Counted from the stretch's first letter, positions 11,009-19,873 are shown. The stretch: 64,000 nucleotides of DNA from Saccharopolyspora phatthalungensis (GCF_014203395.1 NZ_JACHIW010000001.1:5625501-5689500), one strand, 5' to 3'. Made by a program: numbers and translations. The notes: generated by a model not told the origin, from the sequence alone.

Positions 11009-11843
11009 TACCGTCCTCCATGCTGTCGGCGATAAACCTGATCAGCTTGACAGATTCGACTGGGTTCATCGCGGTGTCAAGTGCTCTCTCTGCTGCTTGT
11101 CGGTAGGCGCGTACGTCTGAGTCCCTGTGCAGGAACAAGGCCGAATTGCGCATCTCCAGGTGCACGACCGTCGCATCATCTGTTTCGATGAGATGGAACG
11201 GACCTTCAAGCGCGGGGTGCCATCCGCTGTCAAAACGGAAGACTCGCAAGTCGACGTTAGGTCGCCGGGCCGTTTCGAGGAGATGCCTTAGCTGTGCTGC
11301 GACCAGTTCTCTGCTGCCGATGATCTGCCGCAGGGCGGCTTCGCCGACCAGTGCGGTGAACCGAGCGGGCCGATTTCGCGTGATCACTTCGCGCCGCCCG
11401 ATACGAACTGCGACCCGAGTAGCCAGCTCACCGGCGGGGATGCGTGCTTCGGTCATGAGCGCCCTGGTGTAGTCGCTAGTTTGGAGCAGTCCGGGGATCA
11501 GCAGCGGCGCAGCTTCAAGAATCTTCGTCGCGTTCTGCTCGAATTCGATGAAGGCGGCCAGCTGCTGGCGCTGCGCCGGGAGAGTCGTCGCAACCCAGTT
11601 GGGGTCATTCGCGCCGTAGGTCAGTTGGATGATCTCCTCGTACTGTTCGCCGTTGACGCCGAGTGATGTGAGGATCTGTGCGACGTGCTCGGGTTTCGGC
11701 GTTCGCTCGCCGGTTTCCCAGCGGGAAAGAACTCCGGGGTCTCGCCCCAGCTGAGCGGCGAATGCTCTCACCGTCAGGTCCCGGTCCTGCCGTGCTTGCC
11801 GCAACGCGCTCCCCAGAGCCCGTCCTTTCGGTGTCTTGGTCAT
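10998..11843 (-). CDS. HTH-DUF5753 regulator (WhiJ-like, module copy 1)
   Basis: A 281-residue protein with an N-terminal Xre-type helix-turn-helix (residues about 10-60, LGRDPGVLSRWETGERTPKP). It is followed by a DUF5753 domain with the usual PLLIPGLLQTSDYTRALM, RREVITRNRPARF and FRFDSGWHPALEGPF segments. In Streptomyces this family (WhiJ-like) represses developmental genes together with a small DUF397 partner, encoded here directly downstream. A Cys-rich protein gene lies divergently upstream, so the intergenic region 11844-12010 probably carries both promoters and the operator. Confidence 0.9.
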   Translation of the reverse strand: MTKTPKGRALGSALRQARQDRDLTVRAFAAQLGRDPGVLSRWETGERTPKPEHVAQILTSLGVNGEQYEEIIQLTYGANDPNWVATTLPAQRQQLAAFIEFEQNATKILEAAPLLIPGLLQTSDYTRALMTEARIPAGELATRVAVRIGRREVITRNRPARFTALVGEAALRQIIGSRELVAAQLRHLLETARRPNVDLRVFRFDSGWHPALEGPFHLIETDDATVVHLEMRNSALFLHRDSDVRAYRQAAERALDTAMNPVESVKLIRFIADSMEDGNER

Positions 11844-12010
11844 GGTGCGTCTCCGTGTTGTCGCCGATGCAACGGCACCCCCAGCGCCATGACCTGCTCG
11901 CATCACCTGTTGCGCCCACGGTCACGACCTTGTTGACGATGCCACGTTGCTCGATTGTTAGTACTGGGTAGATCGTGGCAACGAAAACGCTTGCTAGGGG
12001 ACAAAGTTTA

Positions 12011-12502
12011 ATGCACGAGCGGTTGGAAGAAATGCGACACGCGGAGCGGACGACTAACCAGATCCGGTATTTCCAGTACCGGCGAGGGGCTGTGCCGGAG
12101 TGGTGCCGGTTCGCGCATATCCGTTGCGGCGCAAGCGGTTCCTTGGTTGGCTCTTGGTGCGGCCAGCTGTTTCAGGCTACCGAGGTTGAGGAGTGTTCGC
12201 CGCCGGGGGAGCCGTGTCCTGGACTGCCGGTTGGGATGCGCGAATGCACAGATTGCATTGTGGCCGTTGCGTTTCCGGGGTCCGCCGGCCGAGCGCCGGT
12301 GGACGGGATGGTCCCGGCGAGGATCGATACGCCGCGCGAGATGGCGTCCGCGATGCTGGTGCTGCAACAGGACCTGGCCGACGAGGCGCGCCGCATCCCG
12401 GCCGGTGACGTGGACACCGCGCGCCTCCGCCGCCTGGCCGCCGACACCGAGCGCTTCGCCAGCGCCCTACGCCGCTTCGGCTGGCTCGCCTCGCGAGCCT
12501 GA
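12011..12502 (+). CDS. Six-cysteine conserved protein (module copy 1)
   Basis: A 163-residue protein of unknown function. The core begins IRYFQYRRGAVPEWCRFAHI and carries cysteines in the contexts WCRF, IRC, SWC, EECS, REC and TDC, all six shared with the paralogue at 29.5 kb. The C-terminal half is a long amphipathic helical region (ARIDTPREMASAMLVLQQDL) ending ALRRFGWLASR. The spacing could bind zinc or an iron-sulfur cluster, which is an inference. No signal peptide or membrane segment is seen. Start ATG 12011 follows GGGGA nine bases upstream; an in-frame GTG at 11975 is the alternative. It is divergent from an HTH-DUF5753 gene at both loci. Confidence 0.75.
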   Translation: MHERLEEMRHAERTTNQIRYFQYRRGAVPEWCRFAHIRCGASGSLVGSWCGQLFQATEVEECSPPGEPCPGLPVGMRECTDCIVAVAFPGSAGRAPVDGMVPARIDTPREMASAMLVLQQDLADEARRIPAGDVDTARLRRLAADTERFASALRRFGWLASRA

Positions 12503-12505
12503 CCG

Positions 12506-13342
12506 TCACATGGGCGGGTACTTGAACACCGGGACTGGTGGCGTCCTGGGGTCGAGGTTCAGATCAGCTCCTGTTAGCACGGCCAGCACCTGATCCACTG
12601 TGGACTGCGACAGGTCGGCGAGTGCGACGTGGAAAGTCTTGCTCGTCGCCCGGGCGCTCAGCATCATCCTGGGCAGGTCGCTCACAAGAGATTCTGCTTC
12701 GATCCGATCCTTGACCCACCACTGTTCGAAACTGCGGAGCAGGATGCCGCCGCCCCAGATCGAGCTGCTCCCGACTAGCCGAACCAGCTCACTGGTGAAC
12801 AGGATTTCCTCAGCGCTGGGCTTGTGGATCTTTCCGGTGCGCATGTACTGGTCCGGGTTGGTACGCGCCACGTTCACTTCCGCGCCGACGCCGACGTCAG
12901 TGGTGAAGTGATCTACGAAAGGGTCGTAAAGACTCACAGGGAGATCAACGTGCACGCCCACCTGTGTGCGAAGCGTCCGGGCGAAGTCGGGTTTCTCGTG
13001 CACCACAATTGGTGGCCCAACGTAGAACTCGGCTTCGTCCTTCGCCGGCTCGTCATCGATGATGTTCAGCGATGACATGATGTTGTCCCGATCGTTGATC
13101 GAGTGCATGTATGGAACCGGAAGTTCGTGGTCGTACAAGAGCTCCCGAAGCTCCGCGCTTTCAGCGCGTGAGATCGGAATTTTTTCGTGGGCGAGGGACC
13201 AAGCCAGGCTGTCCAGCGCCAAGGTGTGCTCTCCGGCGTGAGTGTCTTCACTTAGGGACGAGCCCAGCTTTCCAGAAGACCGTTTGGTGATTGCCTGGAT
13301 CAGAGCTTCAACTCGATCCATGAATTCGATGTCATCCATCAT
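12506..13342 (-). CDS. Putative immunity protein with MafI-like N-terminal domain
   Basis: A 278-residue protein immediately downstream (3-bp gap) of the WXG100-EndoU toxin gene. Residues about 5-75 (VEALIQAITKRSSGKL, ALDSLAWSLAHEKIPISRAE, LRELLYDHELPVP) resemble the small helical MafI-type immunity proteins that neutralise Maf toxins. Residues about 85-278 form a larger domain I do not recognise (AEFYVGPPIVVHEKPDFART, GGGILLRSFEQWWVKDRIEA). Classic MafI proteins are about 80-100 residues, so this is an extended or fused version. Position and coupling argue for immunity to the toxin. The C-terminal domain could be a second immunity unit or an unrelated fused protein. Confidence 0.6.
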   Translation of the reverse strand: MMDDIEFMDRVEALIQAITKRSSGKLGSSLSEDTHAGEHTLALDSLAWSLAHEKIPISRAESAELRELLYDHELPVPYMHSINDRDNIMSSLNIIDDEPAKDEAEFYVGPPIVVHEKPDFARTLRTQVGVHVDLPVSLYDPFVDHFTTDVGVGAEVNVARTNPDQYMRTGKIHKPSAEEILFTSELVRLVGSSSIWGGGILLRSFEQWWVKDRIEAESLVSDLPRMMLSARATSKTFHVALADLSQSTVDQVLAVLTGADLNLDPRTPPVPVFKYPPM

Positions 13343-13345
13343 CCA

Positions 13346-15085
13346 TCATTTCCGTCGCGGGTTTTCATGTACGCCGGGGCCGCTCACAGGGTAGGCCGTC
13401 ACCACTTCCCCGTCTGATTCGAGCACGACCTTGATCCGAACGCCATCACGAGACCCGTAGACCTCCCAGCGGCCGCCCCTCTTTTCAGATATCTGGTCCG
13501 GGTTGCGCGCAATGTCTTGGACATGCCCCAGGATCTCCATGCGGCTCCAGTCAGGCGGAAACTCGGTCTTGCCAGGCTTTCCGGTCCCCGATACGTGGCC
13601 ACCACCGCGCCCTGGAGGTGGGTCGCCGTCGAGGATGTGTGTCGCGCGGTCGGCGGTGATGTGCGTGGCGGCCGGATCGGGGTGCGGTACGGGTGCGTTA
13701 TCCCAACCGCTGTAGGGTGCAACGCCGATGTGCCGTTCGAGTCCCTGATCGGCTTGGTCGTAAGCGCGTCGCTCGGACTCTACGGTCACGGCTTGGGCGC
13801 TCGCGGCCCATGCCTGAAGCAGACCGAGCCTGCCTCCGGCCGACAGGACCCTGACGGCTTCTTCCCGCTCGTACTCGTAAATGCTCTTGATCTCCGGAAT
13901 CCTCTTCTTGATCGCCATGAACTGGCCGATTTCGATGCCTAGCTCGGCGGCGCGAATAAGCGGGGTGTTCCGGAGGATCCCGAGGATCGAGAAGAGGTCT
14001 GTATCGCCAAGTCTTTGGTTGAGTTCCGCTATCTGGTCCTGGGCGAGCTTCACCCCGTTTGACAGTAGTCTGCAAGACTCGCTCAACCCTGTGCAGGTCG
14101 CAGTGAGCACCGGCAGGATCTCCGAGGTTCCGCAGAGCTGGGACTTGGTGGCCCAGTACTGGCGGATGCCGTCGAAGACCGCGCCGTGGTTGTTCCCCAC
14201 CAAGCCGTTGATCAGGGAGTCGCCGGACTGGGAGATGGTCGCAAGTTTTCCTGCGAGCTCTTTCCACTCGTTATAGGCGTACATGAGCCCCGCCGGGTCG
14301 GCGTCGGGCCAGTACTCGTAGCCCCAGTCCTCAAGGGCCTGCGCCGGGGCTCCCGAGCCGCTGGGTGGTGGTTCGGCGCCGGGGCGCACGGCGTCGACCG
14401 GGAGCTGCGTTAACCGTTCGGGTAGTTGGCCGCCGTGCCCGGCGGTGGATGCTTCTTCGGAGGCGACGTAGTTATTGCCGGTGTCGGTCATGCCCTGCGC
14501 GATACCGCCCAGCAGGTCGGTGGCCGCGCCGAGCACCGCCCACACCGCGCGGGCGGTGTCGTCGTAGAGGGTGCGCCACGGGGCCAGCACCGGATCGGCT
14601 CCGGCCATACCTGCGGCACTGGCGTGTAGGTTCCGGCTGATCCAGCCCATGTTGTCGGCCAGCTGCTGCTGGAGTCCGTGGAACGACCGGGCGGCGCGGC
14701 GCAGTTCCTCGATGGAGACGTCGACTTCGCCGTCGGGTCCGGCGGCCGGGCCCGCCGACATCGGCACGGTCGCAGACCCGCCTGACGAGCCGGCAGCGGC
14801 GTCCCAGATGGCCAGGTTCGCCTGGTGCGCGCTGCGGTAGTTCTCGTCGATCAGCGACAACAGGTCCGCCATGCCGTCGAGGAACTCGGTCATCTCCTCG
14901 GCTTCGTGAACCCACGTCGCACGTGCGGCCTCGAAACTCTCCGCGGCCTGGCCGGTCCAGGACGCCCGCAGCGGCCCGAGCGATGCGGCGATATCGGCCA
15001 GCTTCACCCGGATCTGATAGGTGGCGTTGCGGACGCTTTCCCACGCCTCACCGACCGCGGCGTAACGGACAGCGAACCGGTCCAT
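13346..15085 (-). CDS. WXG100-domain polymorphic toxin with C-terminal EndoU nuclease
   Basis: A 579-residue modular toxin. The N-terminal helical hairpin carries a WTG turn at residues 43-45 (LRASWTGQAAESF), the WXG100 mark of type VII secretion substrates. A second helical hairpin and an Ala/Gly linker follow. The last 97 residues match the bacterial EndoU RNase: HILDGDP, GGGH, GKTEFPPDWS, DGVRIKVVLE, and a terminal TAYP with conserved His, Lys and Tyr. It should cleave RNA in a target cell after export. The start at 15085 follows AGGGGGA. The immunity gene lies directly downstream. No secretion genes are in the window. Confidence 0.85.
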   Translation of the reverse strand: MDRFAVRYAAVGEAWESVRNATYQIRVKLADIAASLGPLRASWTGQAAESFEAARATWVHEAEEMTEFLDGMADLLSLIDENYRSAHQANLAIWDAAAGSSGGSATVPMSAGPAAGPDGEVDVSIEELRRAARSFHGLQQQLADNMGWISRNLHASAAGMAGADPVLAPWRTLYDDTARAVWAVLGAATDLLGGIAQGMTDTGNNYVASEEASTAGHGGQLPERLTQLPVDAVRPGAEPPPSGSGAPAQALEDWGYEYWPDADPAGLMYAYNEWKELAGKLATISQSGDSLINGLVGNNHGAVFDGIRQYWATKSQLCGTSEILPVLTATCTGLSESCRLLSNGVKLAQDQIAELNQRLGDTDLFSILGILRNTPLIRAAELGIEIGQFMAIKKRIPEIKSIYEYEREEAVRVLSAGGRLGLLQAWAASAQAVTVESERRAYDQADQGLERHIGVAPYSGWDNAPVPHPDPAATHITADRATHILDGDPPPGRGGGHVSGTGKPGKTEFPPDWSRMEILGHVQDIARNPDQISEKRGGRWEVYGSRDGVRIKVVLESDGEVVTAYPVSGPGVHENPRRK

Positions 15086-15244
15086 CCCGTTCCCCCTAGA
15101 ACTGCGGCAGCCCACCCAGTCCTAGGGCACGCCCGGCCGTTGATCAACCGGTTTCGGGCAACTGTGATCATGGTGGTCGCTCGCCGAGGCACTTTCCCGT
15201 TACGGCTAGGAGGTCGCCGTCGTGCTTCGAGATTGCGAGTTTCG

Positions 15245-15261
15245 CTAGAGTTAATTTCTAG
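15245..15261. promoter_or_regulatory. Candidate TetR operator
   Basis: An AT-rich inverted repeat, CTAGA-GTTAATT-TCTAG, lies 28 bases before the start of the TetR gene, in a region otherwise rich in GC. A related half-site, ACTCTAG, follows a few bases later. Position and symmetry fit autoregulation by the downstream TetR protein, but this is inferred from symmetry alone. Confidence 0.45.
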
Positions 15262-15289
15262 TGGCGCACTCTAGCTATAAACTCCCGAT

Positions 15290-15922
15290 ATGAGTCCGGT
15301 CAACGAGGGCGGCAAGCGGGCCGCGAAGGCCAGGCAGACGCGGCTGCGGATGTTGCGGGCCGCCGGGGAGCTATTCGTCGAACGAGGTTACGGCGCGACG
15401 CCGCTGCAGGACATAGCCGACCGGGCCGGTGTCGCGGTGCAGACTATCTACTTCACGTTCCGCAACAAGCGGACCCTGTTGAAGGAGGTCGTGGACACCG
15501 CGATCGGCGGCGACGACGAGCCGATCGCCGTGATGGACCGGCCGTGGTTCCGCGACGCCCTCGACGCCGAGACCGCCGAGGATCAGCTGCGCGCGCATAT
15601 CGCGGGCAGTCGGCAGGTCCTGGAACGGGTCGCGAGGATCACCGAGATGGTGCGCATCGCCGCCGCGGGCGACCCCGAGATCGCCGGTCTGTGGCAGGCG
15701 GATACCCACCCGCGCTACCCCGTCCAGGAATCCGTCGCCAAGACCCTCATGAGCAAACCGGGGGCGCGTGCGGATGTGTCCGCCGAGCATGCCGCCGATG
15801 TGCTGTTCGGCCTGCTGAGCCCCGAGCTCTACTTGATCCTCGTGCGCGATTGCGGCTGGCCGTCCGAGCGTTGGGAACAGTGGGCTTTCGAAACGCTGTG
15901 CACACAGCTCTGCCAAGCCTGA
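15290..15922 (+). CDS. TetR/AcrR family transcriptional regulator
   Basis: A 210-residue TetR protein. The N-terminal DNA-binding domain (residues about 15-65) reads MLRAAGELFVERGYGATPLQ then IADRAGVAVQTIYFTFRNKR. The C-terminal helical domain would bind an unknown effector. It stands alone between the toxin gene (divergent) and the amidohydrolase (convergent), so its targets are probably elsewhere plus itself. An AT-rich dyad just upstream is a plausible operator. Confidence 0.9.
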   Translation: MSPVNEGGKRAAKARQTRLRMLRAAGELFVERGYGATPLQDIADRAGVAVQTIYFTFRNKRTLLKEVVDTAIGGDDEPIAVMDRPWFRDALDAETAEDQLRAHIAGSRQVLERVARITEMVRIAAAGDPEIAGLWQADTHPRYPVQESVAKTLMSKPGARADVSAEHAADVLFGLLSPELYLILVRDCGWPSERWEQWAFETLCTQLCQA

Positions 15923-15934
15923 CGGCCAGGGCGG

Positions 15935-15962
15935 GGTGGTGATTTCGAGGGAAATCACCACC
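15935..15962. repeat. 28-bp imperfectly spaced palindrome (GATTTC/GAAATC family)
   Basis: The arms GGTGGTGATTTC and GAAATCACCACC surround a four-base loop GAGG. The hairpin lies 13 bases after the TetR stop and before the convergent amidohydrolase stop, so a bidirectional terminator is likely. It shares the GATTTC/GAAATC core with three other intergenic palindromes in the window. Confidence 0.8.
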
Positions 15963-16013
15963 GATTTTCATCGAGGTTGACGGAAATTCACCAACCAGGC
16001 GGCGGATCAGCCG

Positions 16014-17150
16014 TTACGACCGGTGTCCCAGCCGGTAGATCCGGCGCGCGTTGTCCCGGCCGATCATGCGGACCACCCGGATCGCGTCCGGCTCGGACCA
16101 TTCGCCGGCCGCGACCCACTCCGAAAGCGCCTTGCGCATCCCGCGCCGCCACAGCAGCGCGCCGAGGTGGTGCAACTCCGGCGGTCCACAGGCGTCGGAG
16201 GAGAAGAGAATCTTCGCGAACGGCGCGAGCTCCAGCGACTCGGCCACCACCGCCGACGACCGGACCCCGCTGTAGTTCACCCCGAGCCCAACGTCGAAGT
16301 ACACGCGCGGGAACACCTGGGCCAGGTATCCGGCATTGCGGTGGAAGGGGTAGCAGTGCAACAACATCAGGTCGACCCCGGAGGGCTCGATGAGCTTGAT
16401 GAACCTCGTCAGCAGCAGCGGATCGCTGCGGTGCAGCTCGACATCGGGATCGCCGTACCCCGCGTGCAGCTGCAACGGCAGCCCCCGGTCGATGCCAGAC
16501 CACAGCAGGAACCGCAGCAGCACCGGGTCGTCCACCCGGGTCGAACCGGACCGCAGCCAGTTTCCCGCCACGGCTACGACTTCCGCGTCCGATGGCCGTT
16601 CCGGGTCGAAGTCGAAACCGTAGCGGTAGGCGACGACGCTCTTGAGCGCGACCGCGCCGGTGGTGCGCTCGGCTAGCACTTCCGGGAATCGCGAGGGAAG
16701 TTCAGCCGCGCCGATCTCGTCACGCGCAAGGTCTTCCAGCACCGTCTCCAGGCGAACGACCTCGTCGGCCGGGACGCCGGAGGCCGACGCCATCTCGGCG
16801 GGGGAGAGGAGCTCGTCGCCCTTATAGCCGGTCTCGACCAGGTAGTGCCCGACGCCGCTTGCCGTGAGCAGCCGCCGCGTGACCTCTTCGGCACCGAGTT
16901 CTTCCCGCCGCGCCACGTAGTCGGCGGCGTCGGCGTGTGCCGGCAGACCGAGCTCCGGCGCGCAAAAGCGGCGGATGGCGAAGCCCACCTGCGAGTCGAA
17001 CTGGGTCATCCACGGCGGCACCGGCCGGTCGGACTCGGTGAGCAGCAGCTCCAGCGTCGGTCGGTCGACCGACCCGGCCAGCGCGCCGTGCACGTGGTGG
17101 TCCACCAGCGGCAGGGCATCGATGACAGTCGTCAGGTCCTGCGTAGACAT
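16014..17150 (-). CDS. Amidohydrolase family protein (FluG N-domain-like)
   Basis: A 378-residue metal-dependent TIM-barrel hydrolase. The first metal motif is LVDHHVHGAL, a later histidine is in LQLHAGYGDPD, the LLHCYPFHRNAGYLAQVFPR segment follows, and FSSDACGPPELHHLG supplies the late aspartate. This layout matches the amidohydrolase half of FluG-type proteins, whose other half is a GS-like enzyme. A GS-like gene occurs at 3.7-5.0 kb but is not adjacent. Start ATG 17150 follows GAGGATCGCGG. An upstream extension to 17246 stays open but lacks family similarity. Substrate unknown. Confidence 0.8.
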   Translation of the reverse strand: MSTQDLTTVIDALPLVDHHVHGALAGSVDRPTLELLLTESDRPVPPWMTQFDSQVGFAIRRFCAPELGLPAHADAADYVARREELGAEEVTRRLLTASGVGHYLVETGYKGDELLSPAEMASASGVPADEVVRLETVLEDLARDEIGAAELPSRFPEVLAERTTGAVALKSVVAYRYGFDFDPERPSDAEVVAVAGNWLRSGSTRVDDPVLLRFLLWSGIDRGLPLQLHAGYGDPDVELHRSDPLLLTRFIKLIEPSGVDLMLLHCYPFHRNAGYLAQVFPRVYFDVGLGVNYSGVRSSAVVAESLELAPFAKILFSSDACGPPELHHLGALLWRRGMRKALSEWVAAGEWSEPDAIRVVRMIGRDNARRIYRLGHRS

Positions 17151-17751
17151 CCGCGATCCTCGTTCCGCATCGTCGAATCCGTCGAGGTGCGCGAGTTCGA
17201 CGCGCTTCACCGACAGCTGGGTGGTCGTCGGCTCGGGTCGAACCACGATCGCACCACATCATCGGACTCCGGTGCTTTGCGCGCCGCCTTTAACGAATCA
17301 TCCGGCCAGCGGCGAAAGGTGCAGCCGCCGCGCAGGATGAAAGATCCATATCGACAGTCGGTAATCGGGTGTGAAACGAACCGTCACCGAGCGCGCACAG
17401 GTGTTCCGGGCTCGATCCGAGCGTGAGTTGAGCGTGATGAATCACACTTTTTCGGCATGGCTTGCGGTGTTTCGTGTCCTCTTCGGAGCTCGGCGCCGGG
17501 GCGGGCCGGCCGGGTGGGACGGTGCGGCACCGGACCGTTCGCGCAGCTAAATTTCGCAGCTCGGCCGCGATTCGCCGCCCGTCTTGGCCTCCGGCGCCGA
17601 CCGGTCCGCAGCCGTGTCCGGCGGCGCCGTCACGCCGGATTCCGCGGCTCCGCCGGTCCGGCCGGTGCGGCCATCAGCACACTGACCAGTTGGTATGTGT
17701 GTGGTACTCCTGATGGAACGCCCGGGCCCGGGCGTGGTTGGAGGTGTGGTC
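17151..17751. other. Intergenic region between divergent genes
   Basis: About 600 bases separate the divergent amidohydrolase and MBL-hydrolase genes. No gene with a believable start, ribosome site and codon pattern is seen. Close to the MBL gene is a short dyad, ACCA-GT-TGGT (about 17687-17696), that could belong to its promoter. The rest holds nothing I recognise. Confidence 0.5.
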
Positions 17752-18777
17752 ATGGGCGAGTCGCGGCATGAGTGGATGGAGCCGGGTGCATACGCCGTCG
17801 CGCCGGGCGTGCACCGGATTCCGCTGCCCCTTCCCAACGACGGCCTGCGCGCCGTGAACGTCTACGCGATTGCGGACGGGGACACGCTGACCCTCGTCGA
17901 TGGCGGCTGGGCATTGGAGGAGTCGCGGGAACAGCTCAGCGCCGCGCTGCGCCAGATCGGCGCCGGGCTGGGCGACATCAGCCGATTCCTGGTCACCCAC
18001 GCCCACCGCGACCACTACACCCAGGCGGTGGCGCTGCGGCAGGAGTTCGGTTCCAAGGTGCTACTGGGCGCGGACGAGCGGCACACCATCCGCAACCTGA
18101 TAGACCCCGAGCACGAGCCTCTGGCCAAGCAGATCGAGATGCTCGCCGAATGCGGCGCGAAGCCGGTGCGCGATGCGATCGTGGCCGCCCGGGACAACGG
18201 CCCCCGCCCGCCGCACTTCTGGGAAGAGCCCGACGAGTGGATCGGCAGTTCCACCGATATCACCCTCGCCGACCGGCCGCTGCGCGCGATGGCCACCCCG
18301 GGCCACACCCGCGGGCACCTGGTGTTCATCGACGACGCCAGCGAGCTGATGTTCGCCGGCGACCACGTGCTGCCGCACATCACGCCGTCCATCGGCTTCG
18401 AGCAGTCGCCCAGCGAGGTTCCGCTGCGCGATTACCTGGCTTCGCTGCGGCTCGTTCGCACACTGCCGGACATGCGGCTGCTGCCCGCGCACGGGCCGGT
18501 CACCGACAGCGTCCACCAGCGCGTCGACGAACTGCTCGATCACCACGACACCCGCTTGGACGCGACCGCTGCGGTCGTGGCCAAGGGGGCCAGCACCGCA
18601 TACGAGGTGGCCCGGGCGTTGACCTGGACCCGTCGGGAACGCACCCTCGACGAACTCGACCCCTTCAACCAGATGATGGCGGTGCTGGAAACCGCCGCGC
18701 ACCTGGACGTGCTGGGCCTGCAGGGCAAACTCAGCAGGGACAAGATCGAAGGAGTCGTGCACTACGCCTCCGTCTGA
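17752..18777 (+). CDS. MBL fold metallo-hydrolase
   Basis: A 341-residue metallo-beta-lactamase-fold hydrolase. The zinc motif is VTHAHRDHYTQA. Further metal ligands are in TPGHTRGHLVF and MFAGDHVLPHITPS, and the late histidine is in LLPAHGPVTD. A C-terminal winged-helix-like extension (STAYEVARALTWTRRERTLD) is typical of the LACTB2-like subgroup. The ATG at 17752 is chosen because GGAGG lies seven bases before it; the frame is open upstream to 17695. Such enzymes hydrolyse thioesters or lactones, but the substrate here is not identifiable. Confidence 0.9.
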   Translation: MGESRHEWMEPGAYAVAPGVHRIPLPLPNDGLRAVNVYAIADGDTLTLVDGGWALEESREQLSAALRQIGAGLGDISRFLVTHAHRDHYTQAVALRQEFGSKVLLGADERHTIRNLIDPEHEPLAKQIEMLAECGAKPVRDAIVAARDNGPRPPHFWEEPDEWIGSSTDITLADRPLRAMATPGHTRGHLVFIDDASELMFAGDHVLPHITPSIGFEQSPSEVPLRDYLASLRLVRTLPDMRLLPAHGPVTDSVHQRVDELLDHHDTRLDATAAVVAKGASTAYEVARALTWTRRERTLDELDPFNQMMAVLETAAHLDVLGLQGKLSRDKIEGVVHYASV

Positions 18778-19096
18778 CCGGCGCGCAGCAGCGACACCGG
18801 CCGAACTGAGCGGCACACCAGCGGAAACCGGTCGGCGTTGGGAGTTCTCGGGTGCTGTGGAGACCGGCGCGGTGCCGACGCGGGTGGTGAGCTCATGGTC
18901 GTTTTGATACCGCTGGTCGTTACTCAGAGCAACCTCGGTCGTCGCCGGATGTTGCTGTGCGTAAGGGAAAATCACCCGGCTGCCGCGTTCGGTGACGAAC
19001 CTCGGCGTGCCAATCTGGATGGGCCCATCCGGGCTTGAGGCTGGTGGGGGGCGGGTACCTCGTTGGGGTCGAAGGGAACGTCGGTAGGAGCTCGTC
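18778..19096. other. Intergenic region, nothing recognised
   Basis: A 319-base gap between the MBL hydrolase and the DUF3040 gene. Short open frames exist, but they lack ribosome sites and family features. The last bases (GTAGGAG) supply the ribosome site of the DUF3040 gene. Confidence 0.5.
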
Positions 19097-19381
19097 ATGT
19101 TGAGCAGGCATGAGCGGGACAGGTTGGCCGAGATCGAATCCGCTCTGGTGTCCGCCGATCCGCGGTTGGCGGAGCAGTTCGACCGGTTCGACGCTTGTCG
19201 GCACCGGGCTGGAGTGCGCAGGCTGCTGGGGTTCCTGCTGCTTGCCCTCGTCGCCTTGCTGGCGTTGTTGTGCCTGGTGAGCGGGTTGATGCTGAGCTCG
19301 ATCACGTTGGCATCGGGCGCCGTCGCCGGGGCCGTCGGCGTATGGTGGCACGCCCGGCGGAAGCGGCATCCGGGACACTGA
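19097..19381 (+). CDS. DUF3040 membrane protein
   Basis: A 94-residue protein starting MLSRHERDRLAEIESALVSA, the hallmark of DUF3040 proteins in actinobacteria. Residues 1-38 are a soluble amphipathic helix. Two hydrophobic segments follow, about 42-63 (LLGFLLLALVALLALLCLV) and 66-84, with a basic tail WWHARRKRHPGH. It is a small inner-membrane protein whose function is not known. GTAGGAG precedes the ATG. Confidence 0.88.
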   Translation: MLSRHERDRLAEIESALVSADPRLAEQFDRFDACRHRAGVRRLLGFLLLALVALLALLCLVSGLMLSSITLASGAVAGAVGVWWHARRKRHPGH

Positions 19382-19463
19382 TCTGTCCGAAGTGGACCCT
19401 GTCGGCGCGGTGGGCCCGGCGCGGTGGGCCGGGCGTGGTGGGCGATGCGTGCGCTGGGGACTG

Positions 19464-19661
19464 TCACGGCGCTTGGCGGGGCAGGGCTTGCAGCACCGTG
19501 TCGGGCTCGACGTAGACGCCTTCGGGCAGGCTCTCGATGCGTTCCAGGTACGACATCGGCGCGCCGAGTGCGACGCACTGCTGGAAGATCTCCTGCTTGG
19601 TGGCCGGGAAACGCACGTGGCAGAGGAACCGGAGCAACTCTCCGCGGTCGGGTACGGGCAT
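19464..19661 (-). CDS. DUF2795-like small protein
   Basis: A 65-residue protein reading MPVPDRGELLRFLCHVRFPA then TKQEIFQQCVALGAPMSYLE and SLPEGVYVEPDTVLQALPR. The pattern of a short helix, P-A-T-K-x-E, and a final L-P-x-G-x-Y resembles DUF2795 proteins. These are small helical proteins common in actinobacteria and of unknown role. The frame can be extended upstream to 19727, but the start at 19661 fits the family N-terminus better. Confidence 0.65.
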   Translation of the reverse strand: MPVPDRGELLRFLCHVRFPATKQEIFQQCVALGAPMSYLERIESLPEGVYVEPDTVLQALPRQAP

Positions 19662-19845
19662 CGCGTCCACCGCCCCTTGGGCCAGTCGTGTTGACAACCG
19701 GCTACCCCACCCATTCAACGAGCACACACGGTGTCGCGATGACCGTGCGGATGTGGCGGATGGGTCGGTTGGGAGTTGACGCCGGGCCCCAGCGCCTACT
19801 CAGTGAGGACGTAGGTCGCACTACGGGATCACCAATCCCGCCCCT

Positions 19846-19864
19846 TGACCATCCACAGTGGTCA
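19846..19864. repeat. TGACCA-N7-TGGTCA dyad, copy 1
   Basis: The inverted repeat TGACCA(TCCACAG)TGGTCA lies ten bases beyond the transketolase stop codon. A near-identical copy, differing in one spacer base, occurs at 25324-25342 directly over the stop of the nitroreductase gene. A gene-end hairpin or small dispersed repeat is likely. Confidence 0.5.
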
Positions 19865-19873
19865 CCGGACTGG

